From CAYLYM01 sp964387645 (lineage in GTDB: Bacteria > Calditrichota > Calditrichia > RBG-13-44-9): a DNA stretch of 50,634 bases. A program made the translations under genes and the position numbers. Each line of letters opens with the position of its first letter. The stretch's first letter is position 1. Shown here piece after piece: positions 27,701 through 34,106 of the stretch. The stretch is taken from positions 1 to 50,634 of the forward strand of contig CAYLYM010000013.1 of assembly GCA_964387645.1 (NCBI GenBank), written 5' to 3'. The notes below the pieces were generated by a model, which saw only the letters and a program-made list of their open reading frames with translations, had not been told where the DNA came from and ran no database searches.

Positions 27701-29332
27701 ATCTGTTACATCCGAATTTGAACTTAAACTACCATTTCCACTAATAATATTAAAGAATACTGTTTCCCCACTAATTCCATTTCCATAAGTATCCTCTAAC
27801 CTAATTCTTAAAAGAATATCGGTTCCAACTTCTCCACTGGTGTCGGAAACTACCAAAATAGATGGTACCGCTGGATTAATTGTGATTAACCCACTTTGCC
27901 CATTAATCGAAGTATTACCTTTTTTATTTGCAACTACGGTAAAACTTCCTACCACAGTATCTGAAACGGAAAAGGATATAGTCGAATTGCCTGAAAATCC
28001 AACCGTATCGTTGGGTGAAAAAGTTGCTGAAGTTGAACCAGAAGCAGAAAAAATTACCGTATCATTGTTAGCAATTGCATTTCCCTGTACATCTTTTGCA
28101 GTTAACGTAAAGCTAACATTACTTCCAGCCGTGGTCGATTGTGGATCTGCAGGTGAAAATTCATAATAAGCCACGGAACTTCCTGTTACATTCACTGTCC
28201 AGCCATTGTCACTTGCTGCCTGGCTAAGAGTTGAATCCAATCTGGCGTCAAAAACTCCAGTATAAGTTCCGTTCGTGGCTGAAGTTGGCATGTTCTGCAC
28301 AAAAGTTACTACCAATGAATCCTTTACATCGAATGGCGAAGTCTGAACAACAATCGTATTGTTACTCGTATTGTAATACCATGTTGCATAGCCTGGTTGG
28401 GTCGGTGGGTTAGTCGAATTCTGCAATAAAGCTTGAGCACTATTAATTTTAACATCCGTCACAATGGGAGAATTGGACGTGAAAGGATTTGTGATGGCCA
28501 CACTATCCACTTTTCCCAGATCAGTTGGATCTCCAGCCGGATCTATACTATCGAAACGGTATTTAAATTGCTGAAAATTTTGTCCTGCTAACACACTATT
28601 TGGTTGAATGCTGGCATTGGCTTGCGGACCTAAACTTCGAGGATGGAAAAGGATTGCAGAAAAAGAGGTTATTGCTCCTTCCTGATTATAGCTGTAAAGA
28701 ACCCCATCATTGCCAGATTTGATGCCGACTGTTGCTGAATTCCCATTTGTGCTATCTGCACTGGCACTGGAAACATAGTTATACTGAATCTTGATTAAAT
28801 TAGAATGTTCGTAAAGAATAACTTCAAAAGTAATTTCACTACTACTGCTCGTGGAATTATTTTGTTTAAATTTATCCCATTGGATAACAAATTGTCGGTT
28901 AGGCGCACTTCCAATTGTCTTATAATAAGCATTATCGTTCCCATCTGCATCCAGATCATCCCAATAGGCGGCAATAATATAATTTGGAGCGCTTGCAGAA
29001 GGAATTGTATCATTCTCCGGAAAAGAACTTCCTGGATCAGTAAAACTAATAAAACCATTACTGGAAACCCATATTTGGCTATACTGAGTTCCGTAAAAAG
29101 TAAAGTTAAATGGGAGGGATACAGGCATATAAGCATCCAGATTGTTTGTTACATCTGGAAATATTGATGTACCATCCTTTACGTCGATCCAATCGTACTC
29201 AATACTATTTTCAGTAGGTGATTTGGAATCTGTCCACATATAACCATAATTATCTTTACCACCCTGGTTTGCTAAAAGATTTGACATTATTAGAACAATG
29301 CCTAGTATCACATAATAAAGCCGCTTTATCAT
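18728..29332 (-). CDS. Giant secreted multi-Ig surface protein with FlgD-like C-terminus
   Basis: A 3,534-residue exported protein. A signal peptide covers about 1-22. Residues about 25-235 form a domain like those of secreted adhesins (LPFNFTFYGTQYSQIWVSSN, YWDDLDADG). From about 280 to 1,690 there are roughly 13 Big_1/invasin-like Ig units at intervals near 105 residues (FVITARDQFGNP, VSVKLQDQYGN and similar). From about 1,840 to 2,850 there are nine CARDB-like units with the N-x-G motif at near 1864, 1989, 2106, 2234, 2352, 2469, 2590, 2707 and 2824 (NSGNTNVVL, NNGQAAVQL and so on). The end is a FlgD-like Ig domain with NYPNPF and WDGRNNAG, as in type IX cargo. It is probably a long surface stalk or adhesin. 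No catalytic domain was seen. Confidence 0.85.
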   Translation of the reverse strand: MIKRLYYVILGIVLIMSNLLANQGGKDNYGYMWTDSKSPTENSIEYDWIDVKDGTSIFPDVTNNLDAYMPVSLPFNFTFYGTQYSQIWVSSNGFISFTDPGSSFPENDTIPSASAPNYIIAAYWDDLDADGNDNAYYKTIGSAPNRQFVIQWDKFKQNNSTSSSSEITFEVILYEHSNLIKIQYNYVSSASADSTNGNSATVGIKSGNDGVLYSYNQEGAITSFSAILFHPRSLGPQANASIQPNSVLAGQNFQQFKYRFDSIDPAGDPTDLGKVDSVAITNPFTSNSPIVTDVKINSAQALLQNSTNPPTQPGYATWYYNTSNNTIVVQTSPFDVKDSLVVTFVQNMPTSATNGTYTGVFDARLDSTLSQAASDNGWTVNVTGSSVAYYEFSPADPQSTTAGSNVSFTLTAKDVQGNAIANNDTVIFSASGSTSATFSPNDTVGFSGNSTISFSVSDTVVGSFTVVANKKGNTSINGQSGLITINPAVPSILVVSDTSGEVGTDILLRIRLEDTYGNGISGETVFFNIISGNGSLSSNSDVTDANGYAEVIYTLGTDISASPERIEVSYPPQSLVDTINVSLIPGEVSYYTLVPASDRTFTAGESVSFVITARDQFGNPRANNRSVNLSAVGSNTATFSVASPVPFSGGSTISFSVSDTKAGNFKVKVTDSVNSLISTESGILTVLPATPDALIAQVSQTQTLVVGRITTISVKLQDQYGNAISDSTVDFTRIRGSGAFTTSGTGSQSITTDFTGIASASYRVSTNADSLDRVRVSFGSLTPLIFEFTLNPDSISYYTIVDTINPGGPHTYTAGDTLGLRVTGYDVYDNIVTTSNRQITLSTNGTNVEIIGGATANLNSGQKTYLARVTTKESGVNFSVSDLFGKRGTSDNFIILAGSLSRLQIEHFVSGARQSASGLSFTFSTDTTATFYAAGYDAFGNYISDIDSAVWQSTGTLTPVVNSTSSFLNFSPSTSGASGTLTVSIPTSPEITGDATGLITTSTGSYASIRILYSIDHSDVGDTTLIAGESFRIFAGRFDSEGNFIDTLKTVSWLSIPGSLGKFDGQDSVSNNTEVTFIANRTGSGKIRATDTNTGFQDETGLITVQSGPPYYILIRDQANGGGSEVNTPIYITTDSALTLYAAHYDTMGNYLGDNSVTWGSLGSLGNVPVGPAAWITFNPSQPGSGRIITTSTTLKNDTTALITVNSGSLDHIIIQDSPQADGNEIGEKVLSAGESLVLYAVGFDKDGNYLGRIESNWSLIGASIGTIQPTTADSTVLTAQTVGNATIQAQSVSGGLTDQTLSIQVVPGNPSAIFKIAETDSQSGVVGQELPLPVRLSVKDAFENSVPGDTILWLPKTGGNVSNNFSITNSQGIAEIRWILHTSTDPDTLAAYSKNFTTSPDTVYFVAFPKPQTNLRLSYLVPGDTLRTGAIFDTLDAFKVKVTDTLGNVVPNVEVSFAIVEHPEGSTGEKFTQYSTLTNSNGEAETQLILGSRLGKYKVRAFANAQPTFLTFTGIANIPGRADTIRVLAGNNQTGVVGTPLANDITFQLLDAYENPLKDSILIFQTLDGGNVTPDSRMTDAEGKANVSWTLGNLVGNYRMLAILKNSNVVSDTLFASAIHDEPDKIVLVNIRGIPNDSVSALPNGTVPFTLKVEDQFGNPVPGANINYDVAFGANAILSKNILQTVSNGQATNSVMIDNESNLTIIRSYIPGIDSFLVHIYRIHYKEGSLNPLSGALGNTLNFSVNVVNEGPWGVKLSTSDQSYLQFSDGINTFRARLLTDTIPGNSSNWTLMFSGEVLDTNFTVSSYQPEIFLRGTAKDSSLIGSFSTYPDAFDVAGIRLSSVSVNPNRARRGDTVIVDLRVRNSGNTKIAVNSDLTRPVIKRADGTTIPVDFYRISGVDTIPPGPIESVFRYQFTIPQLFAFGTYFVDGQFSGKIISSGSYISFSRADTVDTLKVLRQAVINYVDGSLTPGRVTNDDQISLSLQLINSGNTNVVLNPQETFLTFGLDTFYLDNSQTLTPNIPEELVFERSLVRTQPSSVQQTIKLQLAGEESGFSFIEPNILISDAIFVDRRPSDITIDSLIIDNDVADQGEKNVKLSFVVKNPHNLNAAIRIQSTSDVVLHGKYQNEIFNFEPDSTTNLGFPIEIPAGDNYKLNYLLEFPLSYPAGLDTIWAEINYQDQNTGRSYNLSAKTENDTIRILRHSDLQIVDIVASPDTVSQGQTDVMIDIFVRNDGEVIGVINNVFLSFINKNVIDTSPSLPHPVDPGDMDTLSFKITIDSVAALGYDPISASLTYIDERNGLQTELAPVTKDSLFIQSFNPALVQINSVLIDKTNINKGQRNILVKVKITNNGQAAVQLDSVGLVFSPDVLKDTLITTLPSTIQGKSIVLTQLLINVPSESPIGPVSVDAKIIYTELNSGRQFVNMGAVIKDTVFVQSPAEIQISEISISQDTASAGKSGINISFDINNIGQAKLTLTSLNALIQPSDGGTVITPIVPVKLPEINGGDSVRFLYSATAGSKPGVYTINFEAIGEDNNDNKIVGPTSSLTPATLVIQSPGQFIIDSVVVVPEYANKGQDSIPAIVYLSNIGGRPVQLTNLSLKFDKPGFSQILRDTLDFRLDAGDTASIRFFINASLSATEGILIVDAEGTAREIDLGISQAIYSATKKDSINILDLPNLRIFSIRSPHDSVSLNQKGVRVSVHINNSGNEVLDIDSLNLIFSRGKYKNIDTTFTPALHVPSKSLVKINFNQIIVDSINTPGLVTINARLTGKNPLTGIPFTIENADTTDSWQVVRPACFVPLSFYPNKLTTGQNASFTLGIKNTGGANVYIKSDSAILWIDSLSSNLLKDTRILGNQSNSLRFSGLSFPLLPGKYPVILEIKEYEENLAFKDTTILFQDSLIIEKPVSISVIDTIYQRRISQQKIDTIRVTLSNQVGSATAIIDSVTIDAFDYTLLVKDSIPGGQNLSQILTPFTGNLGGVVNATIVYHYRDKNSNTPGQFSIPLKPITIFESELKLLSETLIIPDTISTNQTFDIKIDIESTGDFKEEKYAKLIIPQSYEFTISDSEKIFTGNSVSWQVISPSYIAGPTEIPVSIHVWAEDVNSGEIREDFLNTTIILVREAIVGLKLEITSPPSAVDGRLPTNQQFVVAATVVKKGDARLSGLGRMRLEFDPDKLELLDVSAEKDFVWPDSTVKWTLKTPSRLISTELKVYFLKRPIDVYKRKPATLDTLNATALIGISTESHRLVFSKLSDQEYNPVSVSRQNTVNLPLMGFVLYNKKTSENVPEITVDSLVVSLLDNENNVIENPSTLISRIRVVNAAWMRLNKEYFNPRIFADVAVNENTLSTISILFAEENKLKLPAGSKDSLVVLVDVSPSAPNKRFGLRIEKIRAYIENNKNNTVEIIDADGQLLNPQNPTVYSADVTIISSKEDEIFGNYPNPFGITEPETRFIFWAENSGTAELRIYTLMGGLVWSKKVDFDGPQLLDGYLTWDGRNNAGHQVLNGVYIAVLNIRYNNGQSKTYKTKVAYIK

Positions 29333-29352
29333 AGAAATATCCCCAACTACTT

Positions 29353-29853
29353 TTATCTCCGACTTGGGATTTGAGGTAAAGATCCTGAAGCAAAAATATT
29401 TTTCGAAACGGTTACACTGTTATTTTGCCAAATAATCTCTCTGATATTCACCTTGTTTATTTCAAACTTCGAATTAGATAGGCCAGCAATGCAATGTAGA
29501 TTTAATCTATCCCCTGTTTTAAATAGACCATTTTTAAAAATCAACATAATGCCAGCATTCACTCGTTGCCATGCTACAACAGAATCTTGCGTAGGAAGGG
29601 ATAAATTATTCTGTAGCCATAGTGCAACATTATTCACGCTTACTGAAACAGGGATTAATGATAATTCTTTGGGAACTTCTATAGTCACTCCATTTGCAGG
29701 TGTAGTTTCAAAGATTAACTGGAGGTCAAACTCCCAATCCGATGTTGTGCCTTGTAAAGGTTGGAGTCGAACATTCAGATTGGTAGCTGATTGAGCCAGT
29801 AGTTCAGAAAATAAGAAAGCAAACAAAATAAATATGGAATAAAAAATTTTCAT
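29353..29853 (-). CDS. Small secreted protein of unknown family
   Basis: A 166-residue protein with a signal peptide (about 1-20, ending ELLAQ). The mature part is beta-rich (WEFDLQLIFETTPANGV, then VVAWQRVNAGIMLIFK), suggesting a single Ig- or cohesin-like sandwich, but I cannot assign a family. A GAGG ribosome site lies about 11 bases before the ATG. It is the first gene of the operon, 20 bp ahead of the giant surface protein, so a role as its partner, cap or assembly factor is plausible. It has no C-terminal sorting domain. Confidence 0.65.
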   Translation of the reverse strand: MKIFYSIFILFAFLFSELLAQSATNLNVRLQPLQGTTSDWEFDLQLIFETTPANGVTIEVPKELSLIPVSVSVNNVALWLQNNLSLPTQDSVVAWQRVNAGIMLIFKNGLFKTGDRLNLHCIAGLSNSKFEINKVNIREIIWQNNSVTVSKNIFASGSLPQIPSRR

Positions 29854-29909
29854 AGCAATTTTACCTCGATTATATCTTGTTCAAAATATAAGTGAAATAG
29901 AGATTAAGG

Positions 29910-29925
29910 CGTGATTGCAATCACA
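29910..29925 (-). promoter_or_regulatory. CRP/FNR-like palindrome upstream of the surface-protein operon
   Basis: GTGATTGCAATCAC is a perfect 14-base palindrome. With its flanks it fits the CRP half-site pattern GTGA-N6-TCAC followed by A. It is centred about 64 bases upstream of the start of the small secreted protein. A TATAAT (29869-29874, minus strand) lies downstream with TTTCAC 17 bases before it, but that -10 sits unusually close to the ATG. A CRP/FNR-family regulator is the natural candidate; none is encoded in this window. Confidence 0.45.
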
Positions 29926-29957
29926 GTATAACACTTCTCTTTAACATAATAAAACAT

Positions 29958-31112
29958 TTAATCTTTTACAATAGCTTTGATTAATGATAAAAATTCGCGA
30001 CCATCATTTTCAACTAATCGCAAATTTTTACGGGCTTTTACAAACCTTGGATTAATTTTAGTGGCTTCTTTAAAATTATCCAGTCCTTTTAAAAAATAAT
30101 CCCTACAAAGCATCAGATGAATCAATGCTAAATAATTCCACAGGTCCGGGTAATTGGGATTCTGTGAAATTGCCTGAGATATTCTCGCTTCAAAACGACT
30201 TAAAGTCTCACAATCCAATTGTTCGGGTAGATATTTTAGCCATAAATAGAATTCATAGCCCACAACCTCAACGGGTGTTTTTTGATAAAAATTTTTATTA
30301 TAATAATCGTACATCAAAGAATAAATGGCTTCTAATTTTTTGTTATTAAGCGCTTGCTCTACCTGGCTAACAAAATTTTTATCTTCTTGATTACCTATTT
30401 TTCTAATTTTCTTTAAAACAAGAGCAAAAAACTTTAGATCACGTTGTATCTCCTCCTTTTTATTTTGCATTTTCAAAAAACCAATTCTTTGTATAATGGT
30501 TGTGGCCAAATAAAAATAGGCTTCTTTATAATCTGGATTTAGTTTGATTGCCTGGCGGAATTGATTTAAAGCCTGGACGTAATTTTTTTGTTCCATTAAA
30601 ATGAGACCGTAAAGATTATAAAGATCGGGATAATCAATCCGAGCTTTTATCAATGGTTCGAGTGTTTGAGCAGCTTTATGATAACGTTTTTGTAGAAAAT
30701 AACAACGTCCTAATAAAATAAAAGCAGAATATAAATCTGAATCCAAATCAATAGCTCTGAGCAGATGTGATTCTGCTTTATCAAATAAATGCAGCGAAAG
30801 AAAAATCGCCCCAATCTTTAAGTGAGAAATACTGTCTTCTTTTTCTTTTAAAATATGTGAGATCTCAAAAATTGTCTCTAGCTCAGAAATAACGCTTTGA
30901 TGAAATTGGTCTAAAAGACGGCGAATACGTAATTCTGTTTCACCTTTTAAAGTCGTATCACGCCGTTCATACTCAAAATATTCTATAAATAATAAACGCC
31001 CTTGTTCAAAAACTTCTGTACGAATAAACCCTTCTTCAATATTAGTAGCAGTTTGTAAATGAAACTGCCGCCCACCTATAGAAATATTTTGATTTAAACC
31101 TATATTAGACAT
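29958..31112 (-). CDS. TPR-repeat protein
   Basis: A 384-residue protein without signal peptide or transmembrane helix, so probably cytoplasmic. The first 110 residues hold a beta-type segment (IGGRQFHLQTATNIEEG, then LLFIEYFEYERRD) followed by helices. From about 95 to 215 there are at least three clear TPR motifs (LFDKAESHLLRAIDLD, RYHKAAQTLEPLIKA, NYVQALNQFRQAIKLN). One more degenerate unit lies near the end. The N-terminal part looks like a small domain of its own, which I cannot name. The gene lies 104 bp ahead of the surface-protein operon on the same strand, but the palindrome and -10-like box between them argue for a separate promoter downstream. Confidence 0.75.
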   Translation of the reverse strand: MSNIGLNQNISIGGRQFHLQTATNIEEGFIRTEVFEQGRLLFIEYFEYERRDTTLKGETELRIRRLLDQFHQSVISELETIFEISHILKEKEDSISHLKIGAIFLSLHLFDKAESHLLRAIDLDSDLYSAFILLGRCYFLQKRYHKAAQTLEPLIKARIDYPDLYNLYGLILMEQKNYVQALNQFRQAIKLNPDYKEAYFYLATTIIQRIGFLKMQNKKEEIQRDLKFFALVLKKIRKIGNQEDKNFVSQVEQALNNKKLEAIYSLMYDYYNKNFYQKTPVEVVGYEFYLWLKYLPEQLDCETLSRFEARISQAISQNPNYPDLWNYLALIHLMLCRDYFLKGLDNFKEATKINPRFVKARKNLRLVENDGREFLSLIKAIVKD

Positions 31113-31430
31113 AAAATATTCAATTTTTATAAAATATAACCAATCGTAAAAATTAATTCAACTTAAATGAGATTGACAATCTAACGGTCTCTTTTAAAAA
31201 TTTTTCTGTGTTCTATTTAAGACATTACATACATAATTTAAAAATTCTTACAACCCACTTAATTTCTATTTCATCTCAAAAAATTTTAAGAATATTCAAA
31301 ACATTCTTAATAAAATTCGAGCAACAGTTTTTATCAATAATTTAATTTCTTTTTAGAAAAATAAAGAATTAATAAAAATATTAAGAATTTTAAATTTATT
31401 TAAAAATAATAAATCATCCTTTTGCTAAAT
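31113..31430. other. Gene-free stretch between two TPR genes
   Basis: No reading frame is supported. It holds the likely promoter and a 13-base palindrome (31170-31182, listed separately) for the TPR gene at 29958-31112. The rest is very AT-rich. Confidence 0.45.
31170..31182 (-). promoter_or_regulatory. Palindrome AGATTG-A-CAATCT upstream of a TPR gene
   Basis: This inverted repeat has 6-base arms around one base and is centred 64 bases before the ATG at 31112. That is the same distance as the CRP-like site has from its gene, and both contain GATTG/CAATC. Downstream on the minus strand TTGAAT and TATATT are separated by 17 bases, a plausible -35/-10 pair. This would be an operator just upstream of the promoter. 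Confidence 0.35.
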
Positions 31431-32576
31431 TTAATTTTTTTGTTTGTCTATTTGCTTTTTGATCTTGAGCAAACGCTCTAACTTCTTCTTAGCCCTCTTT
31501 CTAATTTCCGGAGATAACGGCAGATTTAAAGCTTCTGTTACCCATCGATTAGCTTTCTTCCAATCCTTTCTTTTTAATTCAATATCAGCTAATTTTAAGA
31601 GACACTCTAATTCGTTATAATGATTATTACCCGGTAAACTACGCACTGCTTTCAGTAAATCAAGATAAAGCGGATAACATATATCAAATTCATTGTTTCG
31701 ATAGGCCATTTCAACAAGCGTCCATTTGAAAAAACGACTCTGAGGAAAATTTCTATAATTCTCCAGTGCAATCTGGAAAGCTTCTTCTTTCTGGCCGGCA
31801 TTCATTAGAATCCAACTCAATTGGTCTCGACCTATCCAATAAACAAACAAACCTTTTTGAATAGCTTGCCTAACCATTTCAATTCCTTCTTCTCGCTCAT
31901 CCGAGATGATAGGCAACCAGAGTAAAAATCCAGCTCTGGCACTTTTCCAAAATTTAAAACTACCTATGCCAAGATATGCATCATAACAGTTCCCATCTAT
32001 GGCAATAGCTCTCTCTAACCGTTTGACTCCGCGTCTTGCATCACTATAAGCAGAAAACCACTTCCCTTCTTTTGCCTTCATAAAACTACAATAAAGGTAA
32101 GCACTACCTTGATAAAAGTTTATCCAGGTATCCTCCTTTCCCAGTTTTTTCAACGAATCGGAAATATCAATCGCTTTTTTCATCAAGCTATAAAAAATTT
32201 GTTTTTCTGAATAATCTTCGGCATCCAACATTTTCGCCTGTAAGGCCGCACCTTTATAAAAATATCCTAATGGGTGTCCTGGATATTCTTGAATTAAAGA
32301 ATGATATAGCTTCTGTGCGTCATCAAATTGATTATTAATCGTAAGTTCGATACCCTTTAAAATTTTACTCTTAAGCGGTTCATAGGCAGGATTAATAGTT
32401 GAGTAAACTGTCAACGGATATAATAAAAAGAGACAAAAAATTCCTGATAAAATGCAATTATAATTCCATTTAACACCCGATATCTTTCTTGTTACTGAAT
32501 TTTTTAACTTATCTATTGTTGAAAAAATTATATATATTATCCATATATTATGCAAAATTATTTTTCTCTTAATCAT
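31431..32576 (-). CDS. TPR-like secreted or membrane-anchored protein
   Basis: A 381-residue protein made largely of helical repeats. A hydrophobic segment (CILSGIFCLFLLYPLTVYS) lies at about residues 41-59, after an unusually long N-terminal region. Either the true start is later (there is no Met close to the segment, so a GTG at Val35 is possible) or it is a signal anchor. The following 320 residues contain TPR-like pairs (QFDDAQKLYHSLIQEYPGH, AYLGIGSFKFWKSARAG) and a basic C-terminal helix rich in Lys. I do not recognise a named family. Its target could be any envelope complex. Confidence 0.6.
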   Translation of the reverse strand: MIKRKIILHNIWIIYIIFSTIDKLKNSVTRKISGVKWNYNCILSGIFCLFLLYPLTVYSTINPAYEPLKSKILKGIELTINNQFDDAQKLYHSLIQEYPGHPLGYFYKGAALQAKMLDAEDYSEKQIFYSLMKKAIDISDSLKKLGKEDTWINFYQGSAYLYCSFMKAKEGKWFSAYSDARRGVKRLERAIAIDGNCYDAYLGIGSFKFWKSARAGFLLWLPIISDEREEGIEMVRQAIQKGLFVYWIGRDQLSWILMNAGQKEEAFQIALENYRNFPQSRFFKWTLVEMAYRNNEFDICYPLYLDLLKAVRSLPGNNHYNELECLLKLADIELKRKDWKKANRWVTEALNLPLSPEIRKRAKKKLERLLKIKKQIDKQKN

Positions 32577-32698
32577 TAAATTTTACCTTTTTCACAGATT
32601 TCAATCAAGATATTCCACCCGATTTCCCGAAAAATATTTTAATGATATTTGATCTAATTAATACTACAACTAAATAAATCATTTCAGGAAAATAAGAA

Positions 32699-34048
32699 TT
32701 ATCCAATCTTTTTATCTTCTTTATCATATAATTCTAAATAACCAAATTGACCTAATTTGTGTTGAACTTTCGCTGCATCTCCTACGATAACAATAGCCAT
32801 ACGATCATCCATTATATATTTTTGTGCCATTTTTTGAACATCATTTATGGAAACATTAGCTATTGTTTTAAGAAATTTATTCCAATAATCTTCTGGTAAA
32901 TCATATAAGTATTGTTTCAAGGCCAGCGCAGCGATGGAGGTCGGTGTTTCATTTTGCAGAGGAAAAAATCCTATTAAATATCTACGGGCATTTATTATCT
33001 CTTCCTCGGTAACCGGTTCATTCTTAATTTTTTCGAACTGAGAAAAAAAAGCATTTAGAGCATCTGCAGTTACTTCTGTGCGCACCTCAGCATTGGCGAT
33101 CCAGGCACCGTGCTCTCGGAAAGTTTGCATCGTGGAGTAAGCACCATAGGTATAACCTTTTTTTTCTCTTAAATACATGAAAAGCCGGCCACTGCCACCC
33201 CCTCCAAGAATTTTATTCAAAACCAACATGGCTTCAAAATCTGGGTGATTTCTTTGGAAGAGCAAGTTACCCAACAAGATATTAGATTGAGCAGACCCAG
33301 GTCGATTTACCAGAAAAATAGTTCGCTCTGTTCTTTCTAAAGGAGGTTGAAAAGAAATATCAGGAATAGAAGACGATTTCCAATTAGAAAAATATTTTTC
33401 CGCCAATCGAATCGCAGTACTTTCATTAATATTTCCAGAAAGAATTAAATAAGCATGTTTTGAACTAAAAAATCGGTTGTGGAAATTAATTAAATCTTCT
33501 CGAGTTATTTGCCGAATTGTTTCTATTGATTTATGTAAACTGTAAGGGTGTGGAGCAAATAAAGCTCTGTCCATTCGTCGCTGAGCTAAAAACTGTGGTG
33601 AACTCTTTTCATTCTCAAAATCAGCTATAATTTTTAATCGTTCCTTTTCTACCTGATCCAGCGGAAATTGGGGGTATAATAGTATGTCTCTGGCTAACTT
33701 TATACCAGTTTCCAGATAATTACTTAAAAATTCACCCACAAGAAAGAAAAAATCTTCATTAACCACAGTATCCAGCTCCCCACCCAGCCGTTCAATTGTA
33801 TCCATTATTGTATAATAGTCATTCTCTCGCGTACCCTTGCGAATTGTTAATGCCAATAAATGACTTAAACCAGCTTTTTCTGGAGGGTCATATTTACTGC
33901 CTACAGGCAGGCCGATACGTAAATAAATTTTCGGCAATTCTGGTCTTTCGATAATTAGCAAGGTTAAACCATTGCTCAATTTATGTTTCTTTACCTCAGG
34001 AAAACGAAACTCAATTAAGTGTGAATCGATGGGAATTTTTTTATTCAA
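32699..34048 (-). CDS. M16 peptidase-like subunit, zinc site lost
   Basis: A 449-residue protein of the insulinase/M16B (pitrilysin) family, of the usual subunit length. The zinc motif HxxEH is replaced by HLLAL (63-67), so it cannot bind zinc in the normal way. The second-half motif is intact: GGSGRLFMYLREKKGYTYG, with the Arg and Tyr that position substrate. This is typical of the non-catalytic subunit in heterodimeric M16 enzymes. The gene follows the active subunit by 58 bp on the same strand, so the two probably form a heterodimer that degrades peptides. There is no signal peptide, which suggests a cytoplasmic location. Confidence 0.87.
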   Translation of the reverse strand: MNKKIPIDSHLIEFRFPEVKKHKLSNGLTLLIIERPELPKIYLRIGLPVGSKYDPPEKAGLSHLLALTIRKGTRENDYYTIMDTIERLGGELDTVVNEDFFFLVGEFLSNYLETGIKLARDILLYPQFPLDQVEKERLKIIADFENEKSSPQFLAQRRMDRALFAPHPYSLHKSIETIRQITREDLINFHNRFFSSKHAYLILSGNINESTAIRLAEKYFSNWKSSSIPDISFQPPLERTERTIFLVNRPGSAQSNILLGNLLFQRNHPDFEAMLVLNKILGGGGSGRLFMYLREKKGYTYGAYSTMQTFREHGAWIANAEVRTEVTADALNAFFSQFEKIKNEPVTEEEIINARRYLIGFFPLQNETPTSIAALALKQYLYDLPEDYWNKFLKTIANVSINDVQKMAQKYIMDDRMAIVIVGDAAKVQHKLGQFGYLELYDKEDKKIG

Positions 34049-34106
34049 TTTTTTCCTCCAGTCATTATCATCATTTAACTTCTGTGCAATAATTTATTCT
34101 ATATGA

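Noticed and set aside
27840..28166. 108-codon plus-strand frame in the giant gene
   Set aside because: Antisense shadow of repetitive Ig coding sequence.
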